This document shows positions 46,770 to 59,267 of a stretch of DNA of 64,000 bases, piece after piece. Numbering within the stretch: the stretch's first letter is position 1; each line of letters opens with the position of its first letter. The translations under genes were made by a program, and so were the position numbers. Source of the stretch: Clusia tigrina (lineage: Eukaryota > Arthropoda > Insecta > Diptera > Clusiidae). Below the pieces are notes generated by a model, which made no database searches, was not told where the DNA came from, and saw only the letters and a program-made list of their open reading frames with translations. Location of the stretch: contig OV050030.1 of NCBI GenBank assembly GCA_920105625.2, positions 97,667,152-97,731,151 of the forward strand. Reading direction: 5' to 3'.

Positions 46770-47251
46770 AATTGCATGGGATACTAGGTTAGAAGATAAG
46801 ATAAGCCTTGCATAGGCTGTGGCGTACGTGCACCGTGCAAGTAAGCATATGATATGGATTATAAGGATAGGAAAGTAACTAAATATGATAATTGCGGAAA
46901 TAATTTAGCAAGTAGGGAGAAACGTAAATATGTATGTTTGGTGTACTAGTGCAGTTAGTGTGCAGGTATGGTAGCGAGGTGGACCGTAAACATGAATCAG
47001 AGGAGTAATAGATTAAAGTAAAAATATTCATTCAGCAACCTTTATTAGTAGGGGGGAGTATGCGCGTTAGGTAAGTCACAGGCGCATTTTAGGAGTTAGG
47101 TAGGTAATTATTGAATTAAGATATTATATAATCAGTATGATTTAGTACATTTTTTTTTTAAATTGAAATTGTTGAAAATATCGGATTAAATTTGTATTCA
47201 TGTAAGATGTGCCGATGGATAATTATTCTATGTAGGTATTTTTATCAATAA
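46770..47251 (+). other. Unassigned region before env C
   Basis: AT-rich, no coding sequence recognised. It may be the pol-env interval of element C, because the env start follows immediately and a pyrimidine-poor TATTCCAG near 47261-47268 could act as an env splice acceptor. Confidence 0.35.
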
Positions 47252-49254
47252 ATGTACGAATATTCCAGATTTTGGTTGCTGTTTGGTGTGCTGGCCTTAG
47301 CGGTGGTAATTACAGATGCAGAGGTAGAAGTAAAGCAGATGAATGCACCGCGGTATTCTTCGAAGATTTTGGACAGATATGGTTTAATACGGAGGAATGG
47401 ACAATCCTAACGGACTTCAGGCCGATGAACTTGAGCGATTTTCTGAAGAGCACAAGGGAGTTCTTGCGCAAGGCAAGCTCGGTGTGTGAAGTTGCGAGGC
47501 GAAAATTTTCATCGGCAATGGTTGCTTCGTGTAGTGTGCTACTAATCGAAACTGAAGCTGCTATAGCGACGCTTGAAAATAATGAGGAATTACTGTGGGC
47601 AACGTTCAGGAGCAGGAGGGCCAAGATAGCGGCCAACTTTATTGGGAAAATGTTCCATTGGCCATTCGGGGTGCTGGATCACCGAGATGCATGGGAAGTC
47701 CGGAGTCAGTTCGACGCCATAGACCTAATTGAGAGACCCAGACCTACGAAGTAATGAAGCATCAGGTCACAGTGATGGCTAGCAGTTACGAGAAGCTAGC
47801 TGAGCCATTGTTGGAGATCGTTCAAGAGGTGGAAGTTTTAAAGACAATGTTGCGTCTATTGGAGTTACAGGTTCTAATAAACACCAGTTTACTCGAAATC
47901 CAGGCACAGCAAGGAGGTTGCAATATTAAACGATCTACTTTTGGGAGTGCTGCATCCATTGATCATTAGTGAAGAGCGGCTGGAAGAAATGATGGGCAAA
48001 TTGACTGTGGAGGAGAGACCAACCTGGTTCCTAGCCACAACCTTCAACGTACACAGGGCGGCTAGCGTGAGAGCGTTTCCGTCAGAAAAGGGATTGGGAG
48101 TAGTCGTTAAGATTCCATTGCCGGAGCGGATGAGCTACTCCGTGTTCAAAGCTTACCCGATCCCCAACACAGTGAAAGGGGGATGGGATGTGGTGTCGGA
48201 GCTCGAGTTTGGGTACATAGCAGAGTCCAAGGATAGGCTCAAGTATCTGGGTCTATCTGCGATCGACAAGGACAAATGTTTGCAGCTTGGAGGTCTAGGC
48301 AATGCGAAGGACGAGGGCGCTCTACTGCGTAAGCAACCAGCACAGGTGATGACCAACCGAAACGGAAATTGTGAGGTTCAGCTGTTACAAAGACAGCCTA
48401 CGTTCACTCGTGGGTGCACTCAATCGGCGGTACCAGCTACAACAGAGCTGTTGATGAATATGGAAAGGGCCAATAGGTGGTTATTCCGATTCCACAAAGC
48501 CACGCAGTTTGATTTAGCATGCGAAGATTGGATTGTTGTCCCTAAAAAACCATTGCAGCCTGAGAAACGAGGAAGTTGTGGTGCCATTCGAGAATACGCC
48601 AATTTCGCGGTTTCAATTTAAATTCCGCCAGTCCAACCATACAGAGTCCCGAGAAGCACTGAAAAGTAAGTGGTGGCCCGTGTTAAATAATAACACTGAA
48701 GACAACGGGACGGCGAGGGTATGCATTGCTCTATACACTCCGAACTACGGCAACAATTACTCAAAGGTCGGCGGAGCTTTGACGAGCTGAAGGGCCGTCT
48801 GGACGCGAGTAACAGAGTGACTATATTCCACCAGGAGCAGCGCAGTTTCTGGGAGTTAACCACCACGGTCGTCACAACGGTCGCCGCACTGGTGGCCATA
48901 ACGGTTATAATATTTGCTGTGAGGCGCTGCTGGGGCCGTTGTGGATGCTGGGCGAAGCCAACCGAAGTAAAGAAGCTGAGTGACACAGCAGGGCTCGAAA
49001 GGGTCCACATCTCCGGGCCCCTTGTCTGGGATAAGTCTGGCAAACCTTCAGTTCGATCAATACCACCGAGAGATACTCCACCGGTACTACCGCCGTACAA
49101 CACCGTCACTGTGGGCGCAGACGTGCATAGGCCGGTGACGGGAACCAACGAGCAGAGAACATGGAACGCCGTGGGACGGGCATCACCAGGCCAACAGCAA
49201 CAGCAGAAGCTTAGGAAGGTAAAGTTAATATATAGTATAATACACCTAACATAA
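47252..49254 (+). pseudogene. Env of element C (F-like), frameshifted
   Basis: The ATG at 47252 begins a signal-peptide-like stretch (RFWLLFGVLALAVVIT). After a frame change, 47272-47754 reads an ectodomain with RSRR followed by AKIAANFIG and WPFGVLD near 47620-47680, the cleavage/fusion-peptide pattern of baculovirus F-like env. Further readings are 47754-47969 (helical, leucine-rich), 47941-48621 (central ectodomain with several Cys) and 48721-49254, which has a clear membrane anchor (TTTVVTTVAALVAITVIIFAV) and a cytoplasmic tail. At least three frameshifts separate the parts. No pol of the same element was recognised upstream. Confidence 0.75.
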
Positions 49255-49656
49255 ATAGTAAACTGCAAGTTGTCCGTTATACAATACTATGTAATCGCCG
49301 ATATAAAAAGAGTCCATTTAAGACAGAATGAATAAAAAGAAAGCTTGAAAGGAAAATATGTATTTAAAAAGAAACAAAAGAAAAACAAAAACAAAAGTAT
49401 GAAAAAAAAAATTATTTTAAAAAAAAATAAAAATAAAGACGGGACCAACGGCAAGAAAAATGTAATAGAAGAAAAACAATAATGAAAATAAACAAATAAA
49501 GGGAATAAAACAAGGCGAAAGAAAAAAATAGAAAGACAAAAAAACGACAATGTTGACGGCAAGCGCAGAGTACAAATAATGTGTAAGATCAGAAGTAGAA
49601 ATAATGTGTAAGATCAGAAGGTGATTGCACCACCTTCTCAAGAAGGAGGGGAGGGA
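49255..49656 (+). other. A-rich tract and PPT of element C
   Basis: Purine-rich, A-dominated stretch (49320-49560) after env, ending in GAAGGAGGGGAGGGA at about 49642-49656, a polypurine tract directly before TATTGTGAG. The arrangement mirrors B1, where an A-rich tract and AGAAAGAGGGGAGGGA precede TGTTGTGAG. A 20-bp word (AATGTGTAAGATCAGAAG) occurs twice at 49577-49622. Confidence 0.65.
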
Positions 49657-50011
49657 TATTGTGAGTCAAGATACGGCTACCTACGAGTAGTCGACTCACG
49701 ACATGACTTCCCATACAGTGTTAACCAATGCAAGCTTTCAGGGTGACTCGTTATATGCAGCTGCGGATCAAAGTGCATGATCAGCACGCAAATAAAATCA
49801 GGCCAGTTAATGAACTGGTACGGTAAGCAGTGCATGACCTAGTTGCCGCGAAAGCAAAATAGGCGAAAGTAGTTATGTAAATGTAAGTTTATAAATATAA
49901 GTCTTTATAACTTAATAATGAGATTGTATTTCTGAAAACGAAACGGCAGTGTCTTGTTTTTGCGCCTCAATTCGGCATAGTTTTAATAGTAGAATCAGTG
50001 CTGAATTTACA
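49657..50011 (+). repeat. 3' LTR of element C (candidate)
   Basis: Starts TATTGTGAGTCAAG next to the PPT and ends CTGAATTTACA at about 50011; an AATAAA lies near 49791. The partner LTR is absent, so the end is tentative. Confidence 0.5.
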
Positions 50012-50229
50012 GGTCTAGGAACCATCGGACAACTGCCATGCGCGTCGCACCAGTTTCGCAAGGAGATAAAATAAGAGGTAAACTCAACACTAACGCTATC
50101 GCACTAAGTCGAATTAATATAAATTGTTGAAAAACAATATCTTAGACGTAAATTGATATGACACAACTTCAAAACAAAGTACTTCTGGCGGCACTGTCCA
50201 CTCAACTAACGAAAAGTTAGAGGACGGAA

Positions 50230-50960
50230 TTGCTATTTCAGAAAGACGAATGATTTTAACTTACAACTAACTTTATAGACATCATCCGAAACACCTGAAA
50301 CGACTCTTGAGGTGCCATTCAAGACCAAACAACCCCGAACTATTTCAGAAAGAGAATTTAGCAAAGAAATCTTGATTAAAATTTCAGAAAATATATGGCG
50401 CCACAAAAATTATCAATATATACTTTTCGAGTTGTGCAATCAGTCTATTCTAAATACTTCTCGAATGATAAACTCTCCAATTAAGACGCCACAAAAGAAT
50501 TTATAGATGTCACACAAAGCGATGAACAGGAAGGTTTAATGCGAAAGAATCATGAGAAAAACAACTATAAAGGCATTACAGAGCAATAACTTCAAATCAA
50601 ATGGAATATAAAATTCCCACTTATGAAAAATAATATTTCTCAAATTATCAAATATGATAGGAACCCGTCAATAACCAAGTTTCAGAAACATGATTCCCTT
50701 TCTCAAGCCACTAGATATTCTCGACATTGATATCTATAGTCAAAATAATCACCAAATCCCCACTGTGATGGATAAATGTTCAAAATTCGCATGCGGTTAC
50801 ACCTAATCTCAAGAAACAGTATTGTAATTCTAAAAGCTTTAAAGAATATTATAAGCCTGTACGACATACCACAAATAATAGCATGTGACCCAGCTTTAGC
50901 TAAAATTATCGCTTAAATTCTACCTTACTGAGATATATAGAATCATTTTAAGTATAACGA
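50230..50960 (+). pseudogene. Gypsy-type integrase fragment
   Basis: Degenerate plus-strand reading. From 50312 a 64-codon stretch (SEREFSKEILIKISENIWRHKNY) may be the region before the integrase zinc domain. From 50712 the catalytic core begins with LDILDIDIYSQNNHQIPTV and MDKCSKFACGYT (first Asp region) and continues in broken frame to IIACDPALAKII (second Asp region, near 50885). Multiple stops. It does not obviously belong to element C, whose 3' LTR precedes it. Confidence 0.55.
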
Positions 50961-51004
50961 AAGTAAATAACCTTGACTTAGACAATGAGGACATTTTTTG
51001 AAAC

Positions 51005-52085
51005 ACTAATCACAGACGCCCACTATTGACATATTATTATAACTTACGACCAATACAATATTTTTGGACGATATTTTTTATTAATATATATATTGCCCCT
51101 ACAGAGACATACAAGAAATGGGGTCGATCAGATAAAGTCCTCGCTTCCTACCGTAGATCTGCTCCTAATGTTGATTTATGAAGAACACATCCCCATTGTT
51201 AAACTCGGACGCACAAGGAAAGGTAAAGGGTATTTCAAAGTCGGTCTAACCCAACTTCAGACTTGCATAGATCGTAAGTTATAATAATATGTCAATAGTG
51301 GGCTGTAAAAATAACGAGTCCATTTTTTGTTTGGTGTTTAATGTTAGGACCCGCAACCTTCCTGTGAAATTTCGTGCATAAATGTGTAATAGGAGCCTAG
51401 TAATGATTTTTGGTTAATTGTGGGCATGGCAGTAGTATTATGATCGCCATATTCTGCACACACACTATTATCGACCCCATGTATATTTCTCCAATTTTGT
51501 TTCCGATAGCATCAATATGAGCATAGGTAGGCTAATTTCAATTTTAGACCCGAAAGTGGGCGTGTCTTTTCCTGCTGAACCCCATTTGTTGGAGATAGCT
51601 TTATAATACCCACATGTTCCTTACCGTAAAATTTCGTCCATAAATCTCTAAGAGATCTTAAGTAATGAATATTTGTTAATAATGTGCGTGGCAGTTAATG
51701 CATACTGCCCACTTTTTGGATAGTGTTTATTAGGACCCACATATCCATAACTGCCAAATTACGTCACTATTCCATCAATTGTACCGAAGTTATAGTATTT
51801 TCAAAAAAGGTGAAAGAAGTTCCTTATATGGGAAGTAGGCGTGGTCTTTGTCCAAATCGGCCCATATAGCAAACTGGTTCTGTATCTTTGTCCAGACTAT
51901 ACTTTTCTTTAAAATAGCTCCAGCGGTATAGAAAAAAAGTGGCCACAGACGGACGGACAGACGGACGGACAAACTAAAAATTGCTTAGGGATCCCATACC
52001 TACAAAGCCTCCTTCTTGAAATTGCAACCTCTCAAAAGCACAAATTTAGTATACCCTATTTACCTTCTTTAAAGGCAAAGGGTGC
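51005..52085 (-). repeat. Second copy of the Helitron-like repeat, with an internal inversion
   Basis: From 52085 back to about 51271 the minus strand follows the repeat at 13670: the CTTTAAAGAAGG fold-back start, the GTCY block (51946-51972 on the opposite strand) and CCACGCCCAC-type motifs. From 51005 to 51265 the plus strand instead carries the 3' end of the same repeat, including AAGGGTATTTCAAAGTCGG and the GTCGGTCTAACCCAAC hairpin region. About 36 bp (CCCACTATTGACATATTATTATAA and neighbours) occur on both sides in opposite orientation. The element is therefore split into two opposed parts. Confidence 0.7.
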
Positions 52086-53169
52086 AAATAGAATTCCAAA
52101 TGAAACTTTATCGCACAATAAATGAAAAAGGAGAGACAATGACATACTTAAGATTAGATAAATTAAACAAATCACAGTGACAGCGTCAAGATAAAGAGAA
52201 TAATGAGGTAATATTTAGAAAATAATGTAAAAGGAATAAAAAAACCTCGCGATTCTCAAATAATAAAATTAAAGAAAAGTACAAAGTAGCTATAGAAACA
52301 ACTAATAAGAAATTTCATAAAATAACAATAAAGATAAAAAAGAAATATGAATCAACTTATAATAATGAAAACATTCAGTACTTTCGCAAAAAATGTCACA
52401 AAATCGAGAACATATGCAATGAATGACCGAACATGCTTCGAGTGCATATTAACAACGGAGTACCCCATTGTGTCATGTGTAATTATTATATTATATTTTA
52501 TATTTTATATTTTTTTACGTGTGTAATTTTATATGTAGTATTTTTGGCCCTATGTCCCAGCGAATGCGCTACTAATGGGAAATCTGTATGGTTGGACGTT
52601 TAAAGCGCGTTACGCTGTTTAAATGAAAAATAAAGCTTGTGTGCAATTGAATGCCAAGTTTATTTCTGAAACTCTCATACGAAACAACCGACCTTTTATA
52701 TAAAAATGTATACTTACATTCTACCAACAACATTTACAATTGTTGCATTTTCCTTAGATCTATACAGTTATTTAAACACAAACAATTTCTTATGTTCTAA
52801 CACTAACAATTTTTATGAAGGTTGTTTTAATGTGAAGGTTATAGGCTAAATGTATGCTAAGCTTATAATACATATACTAATACATATACTAATATATTTC
52901 CCTGTTGTTGTCCTTAAATGCAGAACACTGCATGTATAATAATTCTTTATTAGAGCCCCCACTCTCCTATTAATTGAAATTACCTTTGTCAGTTTCAAGA
53001 ACTTTTTATTAGTGAAAAACCAACAGCGATTACAAAACACGTATGTTCGTTATTAACACTAAATAACCACTAAAGCCATTTTCTTAAATTCGTCTTTAAC
53101 ACGAAAAAGTCTATTTTCAAGGGAAGATTATATAATCTATCTGCGGTCTAAGCTGCGGTAGAACCCGTC
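52086..53169 (+). other. Unassigned AT-rich region
   Basis: No gene recognised. 52086-52440 is A-rich with a lysine-rich but broken reading. 52480-52690 has a TATA-rich block and an AATAAAG near 52632 and could be a solo or decayed LTR (TGTCATG...GAAACA), unproven. 52860-52900 holds short ACATATACTAAT repeats. Confidence 0.35.
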
Positions 53170-53791
53170 TGTAGTGTACCACACAAGTGTACACTGACGA
53201 CCACACATCGTCATAAGCACAGCAGCAAGTCGCATATGCAAACAAACTGACAATAGCGCAACGTGTGCAATAGCACTCAATACCAAATACGCTAGACCAG
53301 CATTTTGGTGGTGCAATAACACACGCTGCCTATATTGCAGCGTATGCATATTGGACAGTGCAGTTACTTCAGCCCTGAACTTGCACTCAAAATTATTAAT
53401 ATAAACAAAGACGATGATTCGTCAATGAATAATATCGGTAATCCGATACTTGAGACAAATTTCGGGAATATGATTTGTAACTAGTGGAAATAAGATAGAT
53501 ATATTTTATGTTAGTTAGAATAAGAAAACAATAAGAATTCAATAATATAAAAGGGCCAGCGAGCCACCAAATAAAACAGAATTAATCTGAACTTCTAAAA
53601 CTGCAATCCTGCATTAGATTTCTCATTTCTACTCTCGGTGCTCTTAACTAGGCTTAGTTACAGAACAGCACCAAACAATAGCGTAACCAACGGCAAACTC
53701 TGCCGGTTACAATCTCTACTGAGGGCGACATTCCGCTTCGCACTAGGTTTCTGTATATCATTGCATTCATACGTTGTGTGAAACCTGCAAT
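53170..53791 (+). repeat. 5' LTR of element M
   Basis: Matches 59572-60081 over its first 440 bp and again from GTTTCTGTATATC (53747) to GCAATCGA (53791). About 130 bp between (53617-53746) are replaced by 11 bp in the 3' copy. The right end is uncertain. Confidence 0.8.
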
Positions 53792-54615
53792 CGACCTGGG
53801 ACCTGAAAGGCAGCCAATAATCCTGCAACCGTTCCTGCAACTGACCTGGGACCTGAAAAGCAGCCAAAGATCCTGCGACCAATCCTGAAACCGATCCTTT
53901 GACAAATCCTGCAATTGCCGAACCGACAAGCAGCCAAATATTTTCAACTGAAAAACAAATAAATTAAAGAATACGTGCCAGAATATTTATCGATGAATAG
54001 CCTGAAGAAGATCCTGAAAATTATCCAGGAATGGTGGACCAATATTCCAGCATATGTAAGAATACGTGCCGACTACCATGCATTTCCAGCTTATCAACTG
54101 TGACCCGCAATCGAAGAGAACAAGAGGCGACAAATTAAAAAGAAGGAGCAACTGACGCAGCCAATTTGACTCAAGAATTGGAAAAATGACGAAGGAGAGA
54201 GCAAAGAAGAACTCAAGGAGAAAAAGAAGCATATAGAGAAGAAGCAACAGATAGAAAAGAAGACGAAGAGAGAAAACGAGACGCAGTGATAAAATAATTG
54301 GAGAAAAAGGAAGAAGAATAGAGAAGACAAACAATCATATTAAAGTACGACTACTACGAGTAATTGAATTAAAATTTGATATTGATTTACAATGTTAATC
54401 AACAATTTGATTTTTGCTTTAAAATATAAACATTTTATTGCTAAAATTATTTATATTATGTATTAGTACTAATTCATATATGTATTGAAATGAAACACGA
54501 GCATTAGAAAAGTAAAAACTATAAAATTAATATAACTCATACTTCCCAAAAATGTACTGCGAAAAAAGCTAAATAGATTAAAAATGATAAATTTTAAGAA
54601 ATAGAAAACAATTTT
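53792..54615 (+). other. Leader of element M with short direct repeats
   Basis: Two copies, 50 bp apart (53793 and 53843), of GACCTGGGACCTGAAARGCAG, then a purine-rich stretch (54120-54330) and AT-rich sequence. No gene; the PBS was not identified with confidence. Confidence 0.5.
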
Positions 54616-55669
54616 ATGACAAAACACCAGTACGAATATAAAAACCAGTACGAGTATATAAAAACTATTTTATTAAAACAATTAATAGAAGAGACTGAAC
54701 CAATAGACAACATGGCATCTTTTAGCATAGAAACGGCATCAAAATCTCTACCCACATTTACGGACAACTTCAGAGAATTAGATAGTTTCATAATCACCGC
54801 TGAGCTGATAAACAAATCACTCAACGAGTCAGGACATACAGATTTACTAGAGTATATCTACCATGCCAAATTATCTGCCAATGAAAGAACAGCAATAGGA
54901 GGTTACACAAAACCAGAAGACTTAAATACACTTACCACTCTACTACAACAGAGGTACAAAGACGCGACAACAATACCACAGCTACAAGCTAGACTAACTA
55001 ATCTACAACAAAGGAATTCAGGAATCAACTCGTACAAAGAAAAAATTCTGACAATAATAGAAAGTTTAAACAGAATTAAGATACACAATTTAGGAGAGAC
55101 AGCTACACAAGCAGAAAAGAACGTAATAATAAAAACAAACAACAAGTTAGCATTGGACAATTTCAAGAAAGGACTGAATGAAAGATCTAGCACAAGCAAC
55201 AGAATTGGCACTTGAACTTGAGAGCGAATCTAGAATAATGCCCAACACATCACAGCTGATGCAAGTAAGACATAATTCATTCAACTCACAAGGTACAAGG
55301 TCCAATTTCAACGCTCCGCGCAAATATAATTCATTCAACCCTTCTCCACAATACACAAACAACACACGACAAAATTTCAGCACACGCTATGACAAAAATA
55401 ACTACAACAACACTAACCATGCAAACAACAGAAACAATAACCGTAGCAATACAAATTACAGTCAAAGAAACAATAACTACAACAACACATATCCCAATAA
55501 TCAAAATAATAACAACTTCAGACACTACAACAGCTACAACTCACAAGGCAAACAGCAGAACAACAACAACAATTACAACTCAAACAGAAACCGCCGCATA
55601 AACATGATACACGATGCGGGAAACGAACAATGCCCAGAATGCATAACCATTCTGGACAGCCAAAATTAA
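54616..55669 (+). pseudogene. Gag of element M, one frameshift
   Basis: Capsid-like part 54616-55215 (NFRELDSFIITAELINKSL, ALDNFKKGLNE, the region mdg1-type Gag uses for capsid), with in-frame ATGs at 54616 and 54712 (MASFSIETA). The second is the more likely start. A frame change near 55180 leads into 55178-55669, an extraordinarily asparagine-rich tail (NNYNNTNHANNRNNN and similar) with one CPEC at its end. No CCHC knuckle is visible. The tail presumably binds RNA, by position. Confidence 0.8.
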
Positions 55670-55860
55670 ATGTGTATAAAATCTCGGATAACCACACAAA
55701 TTTCGTCACCCTCACACACAAAAAGCAAAAAATTATTTTTTTTATAGACACAGGTGCCGATATCTCATTATGCAAAATAAGTAGCAAATTAGAAAACCAC
55801 GAATACTTTCCTGATGACAAATGCAAATTAACAGGCATAACAAATGAAGAGGTATGAAAA
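55630..55860 (+). pseudogene. Aspartic protease of element M
   Basis: The reading FVTLTHKKQKIIFFIDTGADISL holds the catalytic DTGA motif near 55746-55757. It overlaps the end of gag in another frame and stops (TGA at 55855-55857) just after NEEV, with the pol frame restarting at 55844. Confidence 0.75.
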
Positions 55861-57910
55861 ATATATATGTAAAATCGATTATGAAACGTTTACAATTTCC
55901 GCGTACGTAAACAAACAAAGATTCATTATACCCATGCACACTAAATCTCACGATAGTCAAAAAATAAAAATACCAGCAAAAACAGAAATAATACAAGCCT
56001 TAAAATTAAACATAAATGAAGACAAAATAATTCTAAATAAAGAATTAAAAGAAGGCATATTTCCAAGCAACTCAATAGCACCCAAAAGTGGTATAACCCA
56101 CATAAAAATTCTAAATACAACCAACAAAGAGGTAATTTTAGACGGCATACAATTTGAAACTGACTCACTAAAAAATTATGACATACTAAAGTACAGTACG
56201 CAAGATAATTACAATGAAAATAGACTACAGAAAATCATTGAAACTTTCAATTTTAACTGCACAGACGAAATTACAAAAACCCAACTCATAAACATCCTAA
56301 GACAATACCTAGAAGTTTTTCATCTTGAAGACGAACCACTTTCGACAAACAATTTTTACACACAAAACATAACGATACATGACAACACCCCCGTTTACAT
56401 TAAAAACTACAGACTGCCGCACACACACACAGAAATTGTGAATGAACAGGTAAAGAAAATGCTACAGGAGGATATCATTGAACCTTCAGTCAGCCCATAC
56501 AATGCTCCACTCCTAAAAAGAACACTATTGACAAAAAGAAATGGAAACTTATAGTGGATTTTAGAAAACTGAATGACAAAATAGTAAATGATAAATTCCC
56601 GCTAACTCGCCTAGAAGACATTCTAGACAAGTTAGGCAGAGCAAAATGGTTTTCAACCTTAGACATGACCAGTTCATTTCATCAAATAAAATTAGAAAAA
56701 CAATCACGACCATTAACAGCTTTTTCCACATCCAATTGACATTATCAATTTATAAGACTACCTTTCGGACTAAAAATATCATCTAACAGCTTTCAGAAAA
56801 TGTTAACAATAGCACTCTCAGGACTTCACTCAGAAGCATTCCTTTATGTAGATGACATAATCATCTATGGATGCAGTCTAAACCACCATAACCAAAATTT
56901 AATCAAAGTACTAGGCAGACTAAAACAACATAACTTAAAATTAAACGCAGCAAAATGCAACTTTCTGAGACCAGAAAGTCGTACATTTGGGACATTTGAT
57001 TACACAAGACGGAGTTAAAACTGACCCAGCAAAATACGAGACTGTAAAAAATTACCCTCGACCGAAAAACGCAGACGAAGTAAGAAGATTCGTTGCATTC
57101 TGCAACTACTATAGAAAATTCATACCAGAATTTGCAGATATTGCAAAATGTTTAAACTCCTTACTAAAGAAATCAGCCAAATTTGTATGGACAGAAAAAT
57201 GCCAAAAATCTTTTGAAACTCTTAAACTAAAATTAATAAACTCACCACTATTGCAATACCCAAATTTTTATAAACCCTTCATATTAACTACAGATACATC
57301 GAATTATGCATTAGGCGCCGTACTATCCCAAGGCGAAATAGGGCAAGATTTAGCAATATCATATGCTAGCAAATCATTACAAAAACACGATTTGAATAAG
57401 CCAGTAATAGAAAAAGAGCTACTAGCAATACATTGGTGTATTAACTTCTTCAAACCCTATCTATATGGTCAAAAGTTCACGGTAGTAACTGACCATCGAC
57501 CACTGATATCACTATTCTCTCATAAAAACCCTTCATATAAAATGACCAGAATTAGATTAGACCTCAGTGACTATGCTTTTAATATAGTATATAAAACAGG
57601 AAAGATAAATACAAATGCAGATGCATTGTGAAGAATACAAATTGACTCGAATATTCTAAAAGAAATGATACCGAAAGAAATTGATGAAAAAGCCAAAAGA
57701 ACCCTAGTAATCACGAGAGGGATGGCAAATAAAAATAAAACAAATGAAGAGGCAAATAAAAATGAAATAAATGAAGAGGCAAATAAAAATGAAAAAAAGA
57801 AATTGAGAAATTGCATATCTCAGGAGACTGATCACCTTCAAATATGGGAATGTACATCAATAAATGACGTCAAGAATATTAAAAAATTTAAATTTAATGT
57901 CGACAAGTAA
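55844..57910 (+). pseudogene. RT-RNase H of element M, broken
   Basis: Protease-RT linker and RT start to 56554 (YRLPHTHTEIVNEQVKKML, EPSVSPYNAP), a frameshift at about 56520, then VDFRKLNDKIVNDKFPL, a TGA at 56738-56740, the catalytic YVDD (56845-56856) and a frameshift near 56985. RNase H follows: LTTDTSNYALGAVLS, EKELLAIHWCI, VTDHRPL and NTNADAL, then a TGA at 57629-57631. The segment after it has a 30-bp imperfect tandem repeat (57720-57795) encoding EEANKNE-like units. Catalytic residues are retained in both domains. Confidence 0.85.
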
Positions 57911-58213
57911 AATCAAAGCTTTGAAAAAATTAATATATATATAAAAAATGATATTGTGCACATAGGCGAAAGCGATAATTCACCGAATCAAGATTCGACT
58001 CTGAAGAAACTCCGACCTAAAAATAAAAATATAAATGAAAATATAAAGCATGCAGGAATCAATGATAAATCAGCGAGACTAGACTCGATTCTGAGGAAAT
58101 TGATATCCAAAACTAAGAAAGAAAAAATTAAAGAATTAGCAATTGCAAATAATGATGAGATATTCAAAATATATACAAAATAAGAATTTAAAGAAGCGTA
58201 CTCAAAAATAAAA

Positions 58214-59267
58214 ATGAATAGCAAAAGTCCTCAGCTAAAAATATTAATTTATATACCTCCAAAGAGAATAACGGAGGACATTTTAAAATACAAACTAATA
58301 GGTGAATGTCACAAAACAGGACATCCCGGAGTAAGAAAAACTCTACTCAAATTAAAACAAAGATACATTTGGAAAAATATGAACCAAATGGTAAAGAAAT
58401 TCATATCCAACTGTGACACGTGCGTGAAGTGTAAACAAACAAGACACATCAAAGAACCACAAACCATAACAGACACCCCTAACACAAGTTTTGAAGTCAT
58501 ATCAATTGACACCGTAGGACCACTAAAAATTTCAAACGAATACCGCTACATACTGACCATGCAGTGAGCTGACAAAGTTCGTAATCGCACATCCAATGAT
58601 AACAAAAGACGCACACACAACAGCCAAAATTATACTCAAATACGGACACTTCAAAATTCTTAAATCTGATAACGGGACAGAATTTACAAACGAGCTAATG
58701 GCAAACATATGTGCACTGCTCAAAATACAACAACAATTTTCGACACCGTACCACCACCAAACGATAGGCTCACTAGAACGCAACCACAGAGTTTTGAATG
58801 AATTCCTACTGACATCGACAAACGACGACGAATGGGATAAGTGGATTCCCTACTTCACTTTCACTTACAACACAATGCCACATGTTGGCACAGGCTACAC
58901 GCCATATGAATTAATATATGGGAAACTCCGAGGTTTACCCAATGAAATAATAGAAAGTAACACAAAAATTTACAACTTTGAAAATTACGCCAACGAGCTA
59001 AAAGCGAGATTACGCTATGCCCACGAAAAGGCGAAACAAATGCTAATGAAAGCAAAACAAAAACGTACACTAACTGACTCAAAAACTAATACGAATACAC
59101 TTAATGTAGAAATAGGAGATTTAGTTCTATTAAAAGTAGAAAATAGGAAAAAGAATATGAATCCATATAAAATACTAGATAAGTTAGGAGTAAATTCATT
59201 AATAGAATATAATGGTACACCTAAGAAAGTACATAATAATCAATTAAAGCCATACAATGTAATTTAA
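58214..59267 (+). pseudogene. Integrase of element M, one frameshift
   Basis: Zinc domain: LIGECHKTGHPGVRKTL, then FISNCDTCVKC (His-His and Cys-Cys in order). Catalytic core: ISIDTVGPLKI (first Asp), then a frame change near 58566, LKSDNGTEFTNE (second Asp) and GSLERNHRVLNE (Glu, 35 residues after the second Asp). The C-terminal part, with EIGDLVLLKVENRKK and KKVHNNQLKPYNVI, is complete and ends in TAA at 59265-59267. With one break it is among the better preserved integrases here. Confidence 0.85.

Noticed and set aside
47272..49254. Possible novel host membrane protein
   Set aside because: Position before a PPT and LTR, and the RSRR-fusion segment-anchor order, fit a retroelement env better.
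49287..49641. Hydrophobic minus-strand frames opposite the A-rich tract of element C
   Set aside because: Same composition effect: antisense of an A-rich stretch gives F, L and S.
52480..52690. Solo LTR
   Set aside because: TG...CA ends and an AATAAA are present, but no TSD or partner was found, so it is only mentioned within the unassigned stretch.
54594..56168. Minus-strand frames opposite gag and protease of element M
   Set aside because: Hydrophobic or V/I-rich readings antisense to N- and K-rich coding sequence.
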